NCBI RefSeq assembly: GCF_042675665.1
Contig: NZ_JBHTJI010000022.1
Coordinates: 1-64,000, forward strand
Direction of reading: 5' to 3'
DNA: 64,000 nucleotides
Source: Mariniflexile jejuense
GTDB taxonomy: Bacteria > Bacteroidota > Bacteroidia > Flavobacteriales > Flavobacteriaceae
How positions within the stretch are numbered: the first letter of the stretch is position 1; each line of letters begins with the position of its first letter. This document shows positions 8,560-16,083 of this stretch, in pieces. A program made the position numbers and the translations under genes. The notes under the pieces are model-generated. The model was given only the letters and a program-made list of their open reading frames with translations, ran no database searches and had not been told where the DNA came from.

Positions 8560-8660
8560 AGAATGTTTAAGTAATTGCTATAATAAGTTTAGTGTTCCCT
8601 CCTATTTGTTTATTTTATTTTTTTTTAGATTAAGGAGAAGGCGTGCAATTTCAACTTAAT
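8560..8660. repeat. Degenerate copy of the susC leader element
   Basis: This segment of the 8430-8677 gap matches the susC1 leader (15416-15497): TTTAAGTAAT, TAATAAGTTT, TTCCCTCCT and GGAGAAGGCGTGCA here correspond to TTTAAGTAAT, TAATAAGTTT, TTCCCTCCT and GGATAGGCGTGCA there. The terminator stem of the susC1 version is not preserved, and no exact TAnnTTTG box is present, so it may no longer make RNA. Confidence 0.5.
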
Positions 8661-8677
8661 CAAGTGTTTATTCATAT

Positions 8678-9379
8678 TTATATATTGTAACAATATTGAT
8701 ACAGTGCCTTAAAATGTATTTTCATTTTTTCTCTGGCTAACTGCGGATTTCTATCTTTAATAGCTTCATAAATATCTGTATGTTCTTGTATTCCTACAAA
8801 AGCTTGATTTTCATCACAAACATGATATTTTGCGAAGTTTGTTATAATCTCTGGTGTTATAGTTAACATAAACGTATTCATGGTACTATTTTTACTAGCT
8901 CGTGCTATTGCCAAGTGAAATAATAAATCTTCTTGTACAGCATCTTGATTGTTTAACACCTTTTTTGAATAGGCACTTAATGCATCTTCCATATCTTTTA
9001 AATCGTCGTCTGTTCTTCTTAAAGATGCAAGTTTAACTGTTTTTAATTCTAATAAGATTCGTGTTTCTACAAGCGATTTAAAATCTGGTTCTTCCAAACG
9101 TAAAATGTCATCAATCATTCCATTCATAGCTATTACACCAATATTGGCTACAAATGTGCCACTTTGTGGAATTGATTTTAGTAAACCGTAATATTCTAAT
9201 TTTTGAATAGCATCACGAACATTGCTTCTGCTTACTTCAAACTTGTCTGAAAGCATACGCTCTGAAGGTAATTTGTCGCCAGGTTCTAAATTTTTATAAT
9301 TTATTAATTCTCTAATCTTGCTGATTATTGAATTTTGAACCTCTTGATTCTCACTTACTACTAACGTCTCTAATTTCAT
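8678..9379 (-). CDS. GntR/FadR-family regulator with FCD domain (copy 1)
   Basis: A 233-residue regulator: winged HTH at about residues 15-80 (LEPGDKLPSERMLSDKFEVSRSNVRDAIQKLEYYGLL) and an FCD ligand-binding domain at about 100-228 with metal-site residues in EDLLFHLAIA, EHTDIYEAI and KIHFKALY. A GntR repressor (AusR) is known to control alginate catabolism in Zobellia galactanivorans, and this protein has the matching context. One operator-like palindrome lies 16 bp upstream of its ATG (9395-9406), suggesting autoregulation. A paralogue is at 28100. The inducer is presumably an alginate breakdown product such as KDG or DEH (inference). Confidence 0.85.
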   Translation of the reverse strand: MKLETLVVSENQEVQNSIISKIRELINYKNLEPGDKLPSERMLSDKFEVSRSNVRDAIQKLEYYGLLKSIPQSGTFVANIGVIAMNGMIDDILRLEEPDFKSLVETRILLELKTVKLASLRRTDDDLKDMEDALSAYSKKVLNNQDAVQEDLLFHLAIARASKNSTMNTFMLTITPEIITNFAKYHVCDENQAFVGIQEHTDIYEAIKDRNPQLAREKMKIHFKALYQYCYNI

Positions 9380-9394
9380 TTTAAATCTTTATGA

Positions 9395-9406
9395 ATTGGT
9401 TAACCA
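9395..9406 (-). promoter_or_regulatory. GntR operator upstream of gntR copy 1
   Basis: A single copy of the palindrome (TTGGTTAACCAG read from 9396, preceded by A) between the PL7 gene and the regulator start at 9379. Only a weak -7 match (AATATCTG, minus strand) precedes it, unlike the strong promoters of the other units, so expression of the regulator may be low and self-limited. Confidence 0.6.
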
Positions 9407-9472
9407 GATATTGTCGATAAAATTATAAAAAAATACGGAATCTATCTTGTTTTTCCTAAAAGGAAAATTATA

Positions 9473-10348
9473 TTATTTATGAGACACTTCTAGTTCGTAA
9501 TATTTAACCTTTGCAAAAGCTCCTTCATCTCTTGATTGAAAATAATTTCCTGCCTTGAAATAGTTTTCAAAAATTCCCCATTTTTTCATGTGAATATTTT
9601 CATAAACTTTATATTCGCTGTTATTTAAAACCACTACCATCTTTCCATCGGAAACTTTTACTTCTAGTGTAAATTTTCCAAAACCTACTTCTTGTTCAAA
9701 ATTAAAACCTTTATCATCATCCCAAGCTTCTTCGTGTAATAGCGCATCGCCTGATAAACTAATGTTTTTTACTTCTTTAGTTTTTACTCGAATTTTCCCA
9801 TTTTCCCAATAAATTTTTAAAATAGGTGGTGCGTTGTTATCTTTTTGTCCTATCAAATCGCGTTGTTCATTGGTTAAGCGTCCATGAATTTGCATAATTA
9901 TAACCTTGTGATACTTACCATCTGCATCTTTTGAAACCGATTCCATGGCCAATTTTCCCTTAATTGTTCCACCTTGTGCAAAAGTCCAATTCACGTTATT
10001 GTCTCCAGGCACCATTTGTTCACGTAATTCGGAACGAGAATACTTGGTGTTAGCTGTAGTGGCTTCACTTGGATATGCATAAAATACTAATGCGCCACTG
10101 GTAGAATCATTATACATATAAGGTATTAATCGTTCATCTGTAGCATAATTTAATATTTGTGGCGGCTCAACATTTGTAGCGCTACCTTTTTCATTTAATT
10201 GCGGTGTAGTAACACTCCAATGGCTTAGATCTATATTAGGTAACTTGTATCTTTTTTTCTTTTTGTCTTGAGAGTTGGCACTAATTGACAGAAAAGCTAC
10301 CATTACTATCAGCACAAAATTTTTTAAATAGGTAACATTTCTTTTCAT
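9473..10348 (-). CDS. Alginate lyase, family PL7
   Basis: A 291-residue secreted beta-jelly-roll lyase. After a signal peptide (about residues 1-26) it carries the three PL7 motifs: RSELR (105-109), QIH (153-155) and YFKAGNYFQ (263-271). These supply the Arg, Gln, His and Tyr that neutralise and deprotonate the uronate for beta-elimination. QIH (rather than QVH) is usually linked to activity on G-containing blocks; this is a family generalisation. It follows susD by 92 bp on the same strand and is probably co-transcribed with susCD. There is no T9SS domain, so it likely acts in the periplasm or at the outer membrane. Confidence 0.92.
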   Translation of the reverse strand: MKRNVTYLKNFVLIVMVAFLSISANSQDKKKKRYKLPNIDLSHWSVTTPQLNEKGSATNVEPPQILNYATDERLIPYMYNDSTSGALVFYAYPSEATTANTKYSRSELREQMVPGDNNVNWTFAQGGTIKGKLAMESVSKDADGKYHKVIIMQIHGRLTNEQRDLIGQKDNNAPPILKIYWENGKIRVKTKEVKNISLSGDALLHEEAWDDDKGFNFEQEVGFGKFTLEVKVSDGKMVVVLNNSEYKVYENIHMKKWGIFENYFKAGNYFQSRDEGAFAKVKYYELEVSHK

Positions 10349-10440
10349 TTTTTTGTTTTATTATAATTAATCATATTGAAAAACTTAAAAACCAATTTCA
10401 GTATTTAACTGAATAAAGAAATTGGTTTTTATAAACTTTA

Positions 10441-12015
10441 TTAATACCCCGGATTTTGTGGTATTGTGATTTTGTTATTTGTATCTAACTCAATTTGAGG
10501 GATTGGTAATAACAAGCTATTTGCATCTACTCTTTCTAACAAAATAGGTAATGTAACATCTTCTGTATTTTGAGTATAAAAAGAATATAACATTGGATGA
10601 ATTGTTGTGAAATGATTTTCCATTATCCCTACAGCATTAAGTGTTGGTAGCGTAGTACCATAGCGCAATATATCGTACCATCGTTGGTTTTCAGCAATAA
10701 ATTCCCAACGTCTTTCATTTGCAACAACAAGGTCAAACTTGGCAGGTGTATTTATATCAGTGGTAGTTAAAGGTGTGGTTAATCCTGCTCTTGCTCTAAC
10801 CAGATTAATGTATCTTAACGAATTAGCATCTGCACTTCCTGCTGCTTCTGCATACATTAACAACACATCTGCATAACGTATAATTGGGAAATCAAATTCT
10901 GAGTCATCTCTTACTAATAGCTGATACCAAAATTTTGTATAAAATAATTTTTGAGGTACACTAGCATCTGATGAAGCACGAATAAACCCTCTACGAACAT
11001 CGGATGTATTAAAAGAATCATACAGTTCTTGTCCTGGAGCATTGTCGCCTTGATTTGAAACTACAAAAACAACATTACCATTGGCATCTCTAGAATGTGC
11101 TGCTGGAGCAAAACTAGTGGTGAATGTTGAGCCTAAATTACCTTGACCTGATTTATAACGGATTGTAAATAATATTTCCTTGTTTAATTCATTTGTAGTT
11201 GAAAAAACATTTGCATAACTACTTTCTAAACCATAACCACTGGCTGCAATGACATCTGTTAATAAAGGCAACGCTTCAGATTTACGACCTAATGTTAAAT
11301 ACACTTTAGCTAGTAAAGCTTTTGCAGACCACGCATTTGCTTTTCCTGCATTTGCAGCAGTAATGCTTGTGTATTTAGCAGTATTTCCATTGGCTATAGC
11401 GTTTTGCAAATCGGCAATAATTAAATTATAGACTAAATTTTTATCAACTCTATTAATAACAGAAGCATCAACAGATGATACAGGCTCGTGTACCAGAAAC
11501 ACATCTCCAAAAAGACGCACTAAGTTGAAGTAATGATACGCTCTTAAAAAACTAGCTTGTGAAGCTACGTCTTTAATATCTGCAGCAGAAGCATCAATAG
11601 AATTATTACCATATACAATAGAACCATTACTATAATTAACATTCATTTTATCTAACAAAATATTAGTGTTTTTGATGTTAACATAAGAGTAGTACCAAAA
11701 GTTTTTCAAATTAGTATCGTTAGTATCTATAAAGAAACAATCATACGATAGAAAAAGGATATTATCTGGAGAAGTAGTTGCTATTTGATTCATTACCGCA
11801 TTATCAGAACGTAATTCTGTAAATTTCCATTCTTCGGCTGCTGGTAACCTCATACCTGCATAACAAGCGTTTAGTGCAGTGTTCAATTCGGCTGTATTAG
11901 AAAAATAAATTTCTTCTGTAATATACGATTGCGGATCGATAGTGATAAAATCTTCACCACAACTGGTAACACTTAAAAGTAATACGCCAATTAAAAATTT
12001 ATATACTATTTTCAT
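10441..12015 (-). CDS. SusD/RagB-like glycan-binding lipoprotein (copy 1)
   Basis: A 524-residue surface lipoprotein. The signal peptide ends in a lipobox with Cys19 (SVTSC). The N-terminal half has TPR-like helices (SFLRAYHYFNLVRLFGDV, AWSAKALLAKVYLTLGR) and the C-terminal half the RagB/SusD signature YADVLLMYAEA, RARAGL and ERRWEFIAENQRWYDILRYG. SusD lids bind oligosaccharide over the SusC channel. It lies 18 bp after susC on the same strand, so the pair forms one complex, here presumably specific for alginate oligomers. Confidence 0.93.
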   Translation of the reverse strand: MKIVYKFLIGVLLLSVTSCGEDFITIDPQSYITEEIYFSNTAELNTALNACYAGMRLPAAEEWKFTELRSDNAVMNQIATTSPDNILFLSYDCFFIDTNDTNLKNFWYYSYVNIKNTNILLDKMNVNYSNGSIVYGNNSIDASAADIKDVASQASFLRAYHYFNLVRLFGDVFLVHEPVSSVDASVINRVDKNLVYNLIIADLQNAIANGNTAKYTSITAANAGKANAWSAKALLAKVYLTLGRKSEALPLLTDVIAASGYGLESSYANVFSTTNELNKEILFTIRYKSGQGNLGSTFTTSFAPAAHSRDANGNVVFVVSNQGDNAPGQELYDSFNTSDVRRGFIRASSDASVPQKLFYTKFWYQLLVRDDSEFDFPIIRYADVLLMYAEAAGSADANSLRYINLVRARAGLTTPLTTTDINTPAKFDLVVANERRWEFIAENQRWYDILRYGTTLPTLNAVGIMENHFTTIHPMLYSFYTQNTEDVTLPILLERVDANSLLLPIPQIELDTNNKITIPQNPGY

Positions 12016-12033
12016 ACGAAATATTTTTTATAA

Positions 12034-15000
12034 TTAAAATTTAACATCAAAACCTAAAACCAATGTTCTTGGTATTGGATAACCACCTCTATCATAGCCA
12101 GTAACCAGAGTATTTGAATATGTACCACCAGAGCGTCTGCTTTCTGGGTTTAATCCTCTAAAATCTTTAGCTGTTATGTATAGTAAGTTTTGCCCTGTAA
12201 AATACATTCTAAGTTGTTTTAAACCAATTTGTTTAACCCATTTATCATCTAAGGTATAACCAAATGTTAAGTCTCTTAAAGCAACATATGATGCATCGTC
12301 AATACCATAATCGGTTAAAACCCAATGTATACCACCATTTGTTTCGTATGGTGTTTTACCATCACCTGGATTTGATGGACTTACCCAACGGTTTTTAGTA
12401 TAATTTGTAACCTGTCTTCTTGCTTCATTATAACCAGTATCTCCTTGGTACATTTCAATACCTTGAACACCTTGAAACGAGAATGACAAATCAAAACCTT
12501 TGTATTCGAAGGTATTAGTTATTCCCCAAGTAAAATCGGCATACGGATCGCCTATTACAGTTCTATCATCGGCATTAATAAAACCATCCTCATTAAAATC
12601 TACAAGTTTTAAAGCACCAGGAGTTAATGTTCCAATTGAAACGTTTGAGGTTGTAAATCCAGAATCATCAATTTCTTGTTGTGATAACCAAACACCATCG
12701 GTTTTATAGCCATAAAATTGTACTAATGGACTACCAACTTGTGAAATATATTGTTCACCTCTTTCACCTGTTTGTGGCGTTTCAGCATTACCTCCAAAAT
12801 CGGTTAATTTAAGTCTGTTTGATGCATAATTTGCTGTAGTTGACCATTTAAAATTTTCGGTAGAAATATTAGTTGTTGATAATTCAATTTCATGACCACG
12901 ATTACGAAGACTACCAACGTTATTCCATGATAATGCTGTACCAGAGAATAATTGGTTGTTTGTTTGTAAAAGTAACTTATCGGTATTAGACTCATAAAAC
13001 TCTGCCGATAAATTAACCCTGTTTCTAAACAAACCTAAATCGAAACCTAAATTGGTTGAAACTGTTGTTTCCCAAGTAATGTCTGCATTTGCTCCAACTG
13101 CATTTGGTGTAACTTGCCCATTTGCAACTGTACCATTACCAGAACCAGAAACATAGTTAGCACCTTCCAAAACATTTAAATAAGGATTGTAAGCATTACT
13201 ACCACCTAATTTATCGGTACGGTTATTTCCTGTTTCTCCATAAGCAGCTCTAAAATTTAATCTGCTAATAACATCTGATGATTTTATAAAATCTAATCTT
13301 GCTAAGTTAACACCTCCTGAAACTGAAGGGAATGTTCCCCATTTATTTCCTGGACCAAATTGTGATGCACCATCCGTTCTTATGGTACCAGTTATGTTAA
13401 ATAACCCATCATAAGAATATACTAACCTTCCATAGTATGATAATAAAGCGGTAGCATTTTTAATTTCACCTCCTGGGTCTGATGAAGAGTTCAAATTTGC
13501 CTTTACTATAGTACCTGCATTGTTAAAGGTTCTAATATTTTCATTTGGATAATTTTGACCTGTAAAGCTTGAATAATAATAATCTGTTCTTTGTGCAGAA
13601 AAACCAGCTAAAACATTAAATGAGTGTTTATTGAAATCTTTTATATAATTTAAAGTATTCTCAGATAATAAATCTTTATAATTATTTCTTATATAAACAG
13701 CATAATTTTGATTTGTTTCAGAATTTGCATTTGTTCCAACCCACTGTAACCTATCGGAGTATTTGTAGTAGGCATTAGCTGAAGTTTTAAATGTTAAATC
13801 TTTAGTGATTTTATAAGTTAAATCGAAACTTGATTGAATTCTAAACTCCTCTTGATCATCATCTTGTAAATTTAAAACCTTAAATGGATTAATACTACTT
13901 GTTGTCCATGGATTAGAAAGGTTTGTACTTGTATATGTAGTACCGTCTGGCATTAAATAATTTGGAAACACCAAACTATAAAAGTGTTGTGGGTTAGCAT
14001 AATCTCCAACCTGCACATCTGAATATGCTCCACCTGATTGAATAAATGCTAAAGTTTCTGCAGTATGTTTTACAGGAATAAATGTTGGAAACCTGAAATA
14101 ATCCCTATAATCATTGGCTGGTCTTTGCGTTTCACTGTAAGTAGGCGCAATATTTACACCAACCGATAATTTATCATTTAAATCGGCGTCTAACTTTAAT
14201 CTGAATTGGTATTTTTCATAGTTACTTTTTTGCATCATACTTTCATCACCATTGTAAGCACCTGAAATTCTATATCTTATTGATTTTGAACCACCAGACG
14301 CACTTAAACCTATGTTTCTAAATACTCCTGTTCTCATAAATTCATCCTGATATTCAGTACCTTTTCCATCAAGAAAATTTTGCTCGAAAATGTATTGCTT
14401 TTGAAACCCAATAGATACCGTAGGAACCGTACCTGTCCATAAAGGATCGTTTAATCTTAGCTCACGCTCTGCATACAATTGCCTAACATAATCTGAAGCT
14501 GATTGAACATCATATAATTTATAAGCACTTTTAAAACCAACTGAGTGATTAAAGCTGTATGTAGTTTTTTTATCACTACCACTTTTAGTGGTTACCAAAA
14601 TAACACCATTTGCACCTCTTGAACCATAAATAGCTGCTGATGAAGCATCTTTCAACACAGATATATCTTGAACATCGGCCATGTTTATAGATGCTAAACC
14701 GTCATCAATAGGCTGACCATCAACAACAACTAAAGGATCTGGACTAGCATTAATTGAAGCTTGCCCTCTAATTCTAATCACTGGCGATTCGCCGGCGGCT
14801 GAAGAAGTATTTTGAATTTGTACACCTGCAACTTTTCCTTGAAGTGCTTGATCTACTCTAGAAACAGGCAATTGATCCATGTTTTCATTTTTATAGGTAG
14901 AAATAGAACTGGTTATATTTGATTTTTTTAGAGAACCATAACCAACTACAACAACCTCATCAAGTTTTGCAACATCTTCTGCAAGTGTTATATTTACTGT

Positions 15001-15267
15001 TTTTTGGTCTTTAAAAATTTGAACTTGGGTTACAAATCCAATATAAGAAAATTGTAAAATATCGCCATTTTTTACTTCTATTTGATAATTACCATCAAAA
15101 TCGGTGGTAGTTCCTTTTGATGTGTTTTTAACAATAACATTCACTCCAGGTATTGGCATATTATCTGTAGCAGATATTACCTGTCCCTTCAATACAGCTT
15201 TCTGTGCGAACAAACTCATATTGAACACTAATATTATAATTAAAATTAGCTTAGTTTTTAAATTCAT
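12034..15267 (-). CDS. SusC/RagA TonB-dependent transporter (copy 1)
   Basis: A 1077-residue outer-membrane transporter: signal peptide (about 1-21), CarboxypepD_reg-like domain (AVLKGQVISATDNMPIPGVNV), a TonB-box-like stretch DEVVVVGYGS, the plug with IRIRGQASINASPDPLVVVDG and SSAAIYGSRGANGVILVTTK, then a beta barrel ending in RTLVLGFDVKF with a C-terminal Phe. It imports oligosaccharides with its SusD partner using TonB energy. Transcription appears to start near 15586, giving a 5' leader of about 320 nt that contains three operators and a region antisense to a predicted small RNA. Confidence 0.95.
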   Translation of the reverse strand: MNLKTKLILIIILVFNMSLFAQKAVLKGQVISATDNMPIPGVNVIVKNTSKGTTTDFDGNYQIEVKNGDILQFSYIGFVTQVQIFKDQKTVNITLAEDVAKLDEVVVVGYGSLKKSNITSSISTYKNENMDQLPVSRVDQALQGKVAGVQIQNTSSAAGESPVIRIRGQASINASPDPLVVVDGQPIDDGLASINMADVQDISVLKDASSAAIYGSRGANGVILVTTKSGSDKKTTYSFNHSVGFKSAYKLYDVQSASDYVRQLYAERELRLNDPLWTGTVPTVSIGFQKQYIFEQNFLDGKGTEYQDEFMRTGVFRNIGLSASGGSKSIRYRISGAYNGDESMMQKSNYEKYQFRLKLDADLNDKLSVGVNIAPTYSETQRPANDYRDYFRFPTFIPVKHTAETLAFIQSGGAYSDVQVGDYANPQHFYSLVFPNYLMPDGTTYTSTNLSNPWTTSSINPFKVLNLQDDDQEEFRIQSSFDLTYKITKDLTFKTSANAYYKYSDRLQWVGTNANSETNQNYAVYIRNNYKDLLSENTLNYIKDFNKHSFNVLAGFSAQRTDYYYSSFTGQNYPNENIRTFNNAGTIVKANLNSSSDPGGEIKNATALLSYYGRLVYSYDGLFNITGTIRTDGASQFGPGNKWGTFPSVSGGVNLARLDFIKSSDVISRLNFRAAYGETGNNRTDKLGGSNAYNPYLNVLEGANYVSGSGNGTVANGQVTPNAVGANADITWETTVSTNLGFDLGLFRNRVNLSAEFYESNTDKLLLQTNNQLFSGTALSWNNVGSLRNRGHEIELSTTNISTENFKWSTTANYASNRLKLTDFGGNAETPQTGERGEQYISQVGSPLVQFYGYKTDGVWLSQQEIDDSGFTTSNVSIGTLTPGALKLVDFNEDGFINADDRTVIGDPYADFTWGITNTFEYKGFDLSFSFQGVQGIEMYQGDTGYNEARRQVTNYTKNRWVSPSNPGDGKTPYETNGGIHWVLTDYGIDDASYVALRDLTFGYTLDDKWVKQIGLKQLRMYFTGQNLLYITAKDFRGLNPESRRSGGTYSNTLVTGYDRGGYPIPRTLVLGFDVKF

Positions 15268-15405
15268 AATTAGTTTTTTTATGTTTTAAAATGTAAAGTT
15301 TTTTAGTTTGTTTAATACTAAATTTGGTTTTTTAGAAAAATTCTAATTTGGTTTCACTTTATAAAAACATAATAATTCGCAGAAATTTATATAAATTTGC
15401 TATAC

Positions 15406-15504
15406 ATGTTTTTTATTTAAGTAATAGCGTGTAATAAGTTTTACTTCCCTCCTAAAAGAAGTAAACCATTTTAAAAAGGATAGGCGTGCACCTGTCCTTT
15501 TTTT
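15406..15504 (+). ncRNA. Predicted antisense sRNA in the susC1 leader
   Basis: On the plus strand, opposite to susC1, an exact -7 box TAAATTTG (15392-15399) is followed about 75 bp later by a strong intrinsic terminator (15473-15506). Between them is a hairpin GTTTTACTTC / GAAGTAAAC (15438-15447 / 15458-15466) whose loop shows CCTCCTAAAA. A structurally parallel unit sits at 33689-33775 in the other susC leader. PUL-associated antisense sRNAs such as DonS of Bacteroides fragilis occupy the same position. Start and end are estimates; expression is unproven. The -33 region is weak. Confidence 0.5.
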
Positions 15505-15506
15505 TT
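15473..15506 (+). terminator. Intrinsic terminator of predicted sRNA 1
   Basis: Stem GGATAGG (15478-15484) and CCTGTCC (15491-15497, one G-U pair) with a six-base loop, preceded by A5 and followed by nine T. The T-run is on the plus strand, so it ends plus-strand transcription inside the susC1 leader. Confidence 0.7.
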
Positions 15507-15557
15507 AATTTTTATTTTATTGTTAATGCCATTTCTGAGTATTGATTATTAGTTTTA

Positions 15558-15622
15558 TTGGATAACCAAATTGGTAAACCAATCTGGTTATCCAAATATA
15601 AATAAAATTATTATAATAGCAA
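15558..15622 (-). promoter_or_regulatory. susC1 promoter with three tandem GntR operators
   Basis: Minus-strand promoter: -33 TTG (plus 15620-15622), 19-bp spacer, -7 TATATTTG (15593-15600). Three 12-bp palindromes follow at exact 13-bp steps: 15584-15595, 15571-15582 and 15558-15569. The first overlaps the -7 box, so bound repressor would cover the -7 box and the start site. Confidence 0.75.
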
Positions 15623-15699
15623 TGCTTAGTTTAAAATAATTATTATAAAGACATTTATTTTGTAGTAAAATAATACTACAAAAGCATCAATAAGGTTTT

Positions 15700-16077
15700 T
15701 TATATTTTTTTATCACCAAAATATGATACTTTGTTACCACTTAAGAAATCTTCTCTTACGGGACTGAAAGTGTCTATTAATATTCCTGCTTCCAAACAAA
15801 CTGCACTATGCAATAAATTTGGCTCTATATAAACACCATCACCAGCTTCTACAATTTTCTTGTTACCATCAATTACAAATTCAAATTTACCTGACACGCA
15901 ATAAGTAGCTTGAGTATGAAAATGTTGATGTGGTGCACCTAACGCACCTTTTTCAAATTTTACTTTTACCATCATAATTTGATTATCATACCCTAAGAAT
16001 TTTCTAGATACACCTCCACCAAGCTCTTCCCAGTCTATATCTTTTGTAATGATGTACTTTTCACTAAATCGTTTCAT
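15700..16077 (-). CDS. kdgF: KdgF-like cupin, unsaturated uronate linearising enzyme
   Basis: A 125-residue single-domain cupin. The metal-binding stretch GAPHQHFHTQ places His50, His52, His54 and Gln56 in the first cupin motif, and His90 (PNLLHSAV) in the second. KdgF speeds conversion of the 4,5-unsaturated monouronate released by lyases to the linear keto form that becomes DEH. It begins 6 bp after the PL17 gene, whose product makes exactly this monomer, so substrate and operon agree. No signal peptide is seen, so it acts in the cytoplasm. Confidence 0.88.
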   Translation of the reverse strand: MKRFSEKYIITKDIDWEELGGGVSRKFLGYDNQIMMVKVKFEKGALGAPHQHFHTQATYCVSGKFEFVIDGNKKIVEAGDGVYIEPNLLHSAVCLEAGILIDTFSPVREDFLSGNKVSYFGDKKI

Positions 16078-16083
16078 ATTATT

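Noticed and set aside
12034..15267. Open frames on the opposite strand of the susC, susD and gyrA genes
   Set aside because: They lack start signals, domain content and operon context, and mirror the coding bias of the real genes.
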